Assembly: GCA_943788875.1 (NCBI GenBank)
Contig: CALSSA010000003.1
Span: 1 to 64,000 of the forward strand
From: an uncultured Pseudomonadales bacterium
Lineage (GTDB): Bacteria > Pseudomonadota > Gammaproteobacteria > Pseudomonadales > Porticoccaceae
Direction: 5' to 3'
Length of the DNA stretch: 64,000 nucleotides
The notes beneath the pieces were generated by a model. That model worked only from the letters and a program-made list of their open reading frames with translations. It did no database searches and was not told the DNA's origin. Both the position numbers and the translations under genes were made by a program. Every line of letters begins with the position of its first letter. Position 1 is the stretch's first letter. This document shows, piece after piece, positions 63,898-64,000 of this stretch.

Positions 63898-64000
63898 CTA
63901 CATTCGTTCAACAATAATCGCCGGGGCCATACCGCCGCCCGCACACATGGTAACCAGACCACGCTTGAGTCCGCGACGCTCTAACTCATCAACCATAGTG
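63898..64000 (-). CDS. Thiolase (acetyl-CoA acyltransferase), C-terminal end only
   Basis: The last 34 codons read [19 protein letters not shown] and end IIVERM-stop. CAGGGMA is the thiolase C-terminal signature with the second active-site cysteine, so this is a beta-oxidation or acetoacetyl-CoA thiolase whose body lies beyond position 64000. It precedes the PF10118 gene by 9 bases. Confidence 0.9.
   Translation of the reverse strand, partial: TMVDELERRGLKRGLVTMCAGGGMAPAIIVERM

Noticed and set aside
1..64000. tRNA, rRNA, CRISPR arrays, insertion sequences or prophage genes
   Set aside because: Reading both strands gave no tRNA-like T-loop context, no spaced array repeats, and no transposase, integrase or phage structural gene.

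Overview
The window reads as chromosome of a marine gammaproteobacterium, probably of the SAR92/Porticoccaceae type. This rests on a proteorhodopsin next to a full retinal pathway, two photolyases, a glyA-nrdR-ribD-ribE-ribB-ribH-nusB-thiL-pgpA housekeeping block of gammaproteobacterial type, DUF1415, YaeQ and CPXCG small proteins, and roughly even base composition. Taxonomy is inferred from gene content only. I see no tRNA, rRNA, insertion sequence, phage or CRISPR array.

Layout. 1-8100 (minus strand): two tandem RND adaptor-permease pairs. 8123-17624 (minus): pgpA, thiL, nusB, the riboflavin genes, nrdR, a NUDIX hydrolase, glyA and rlmD. 17781-21279: cytochrome b561 with two YceI proteins (plus), convergent with an SDR/DCC/DUF3429 set (minus). 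21446-33850: a light region holding a DASH photolyase/cryptochrome, an iron-sulfur (6-4)-type photolyase, a serine hydrolase, proteorhodopsin, crtE-crtI-crtB-crtY-blh-idi2, and two small paralogous membrane proteins. 34099-36546: a rubrerythrin, Fe-S protein and DUF3501 triad. 36621-47727: mixed metabolic and housekeeping genes. 47732-50266: a persulfide-sensing operon (BigR-like regulator, rhodanese, TauE/SafE, ETHE1-like dioxygenase) behind a repeat-rich operator. 50276-60410: flavin oxidoreductase, thioesterase, CoA-transferase, a MauG-type di-heme peroxidase, a beta-helix/cytochrome c fusion, a cysteine-free glutaredoxin, an APC permease, a DDAH-like amidinohydrolase and a Rieske oxygenase. 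60414-64000 (minus): methyltransferase, acyl-CoA dehydrogenase, PF10118 protein and the end of a thiolase.

How the genes work together. Idi2 and CrtE make GGPP, CrtB, CrtI and CrtY turn it into beta-carotene, and Blh cleaves that to the retinal used by the green-tuned proteorhodopsin. The strongest unexplained signal is just downstream: two small membrane proteins (71 and 78 residues) sharing a DVPF-x-GG loop. The first has an upstream region that matches that of proteorhodopsin: TTGCACT, 27 bases, TTCCAG, 20-21 bases, CTGGAG, then 85-87 bases to the ATG. This suggests that they belong to the proteorhodopsin regulon and act in the same membrane. Other points of interest are the 15-base-period operator of the persulfide operon, the beta-helix/cytochrome c fusion beside a di-heme peroxidase, and a possible methylated-arginine utilisation set.
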